Source: a virus. Taken from it: a stretch of DNA of 29,758 nt. This document shows positions 29,712-29,758 of the stretch, one piece after another (position 1 is the first letter of the stretch; the number at the start of each line of letters is the position of its first letter). The position numbers and the translations under genes are program-made. The DNA is taken from positions 1 to 29,758 of the IMG/VR virus record IMGVR_UViG_3300032893_000223; one strand, written 5' to 3'. The notes under the pieces are model-generated. The model was given only the letters and a program-made list of their open reading frames with translations. It made no database searches and was not told the DNA's origin.

Positions 29712-29758
29712 GTGAAGTCAATTACTTCTAAAGTAATTAGATTACTATTATGTGTCTC
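29712..29758 (+). CDS. Start of a gene with signal-peptide-like N-terminus (truncated by window)
   Basis: GTG at 29712 preceded by AGGAG (29701-29705) with a 6-base spacer. The visible codons give MKSITSKVIRLLLCV, a basic start followed by a hydrophobic run with a Cys, as in Sec or lipoprotein signals. The gene continues outside the window, so identity is unknown. It lies 12 bases after the exported fibre-like gene, suggesting an operon of exported proteins. Confidence 0.5.
   Translation, partial: MKSITSKVIRLLLCV

Noticed and set aside
1-29758. tRNA genes, CRISPR arrays, insertion sequences, integrase or att sites
   Set aside because: No cloverleaf-like segment, spaced identical repeats, transposase or integrase motif was recognised by eye.

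Overview
The window is a dense, entirely plus-strand block of virion genes from a contractile-tailed bacteriophage (myovirus). No host gene, integrase, tRNA or CRISPR array is visible. The head and sheath genes point to a distant member of the T4 superfamily: a gp21-type prohead protease, a gp23-like capsid protein, and gp18 and gp19 homologues, with a gp26/gp53/gp27/gp5-type baseplate. The distal baseplate order (gp25/W, gp6/J, gpI-like, gpH-like fibre) is the one seen in P2-type phages. The DNA is AT-rich, and the major capsid gene is visibly richer in G+C than its neighbours. The SD motifs (AAGGAG) and the Sec-type signal peptide fit a bacterial host, but the host cannot be named from this sequence.

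Layout. 1-3767: end of a glycine-rich tail-fibre gene, two paralogous small proteins, a permuted papain-like amidase/peptidase, a small unknown and an HNH-type protein. 3856-6817: head module, with a protease-scaffold gene that contains a nested in-frame scaffold start, then the major capsid protein, followed by an 11-bp hairpin. 6883-10274: neck/connector region, including a Lys/Ala/Pro-tailed protein, a probable neck protein and a SWIM-type Cys/His protein. 10291-12832: tail sheath and tail tube. 12833-12971: non-coding gap with a terminator-like hairpin. 12972-19546: a tube-like initiator, a gp26-type hub/chaperone, a 22-codon micro-ORF, tape measure, a tube-cap-like protein, gp53, gp27-like hub and gp5-like spike. 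19554-21578: small spike- or hub-associated proteins, one with a three-fold internal repeat. 21578-28705: gp25, gp6/J, a small binding-module protein, a gpI-like protein and a 1289-residue fibre. 28755-end: a fibre-like protein with a clear Sec signal peptide, then the start of a second gene with a signal-like N-terminus.

How the genes work together. The nested scaffold and capsid protein would build the prohead, and the protease would mature it. Neck proteins would close the head and join it to a sheath/tube tail whose length is set by the 630-residue tape measure. The gp27-like/gp5-like hub carries a spike without a lysozyme domain, possibly tipped by the triplicated protein. The gp25/gp6/gpI wedge carries the fibres. 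Genes are tightly coupled (many ATGA, TAATG or TGATG overlaps). The only longer gaps lie before the protease, before the capsid gene, after the capsid gene, after the tube gene and around 24210. There is no gene-free stretch over 300 bases. Portal, terminase, endolysin and holin genes are not recognisable here.

The least ordinary items are the nested protease/scaffold gene with its exact 23-residue repeat, the secreted fibre-like protein sharing its C-terminal module with the virion fibre, modules shared between the wedge and fibre proteins, the triplicated putative spike cap, and a gpI-like gene without an adequate standard start codon.
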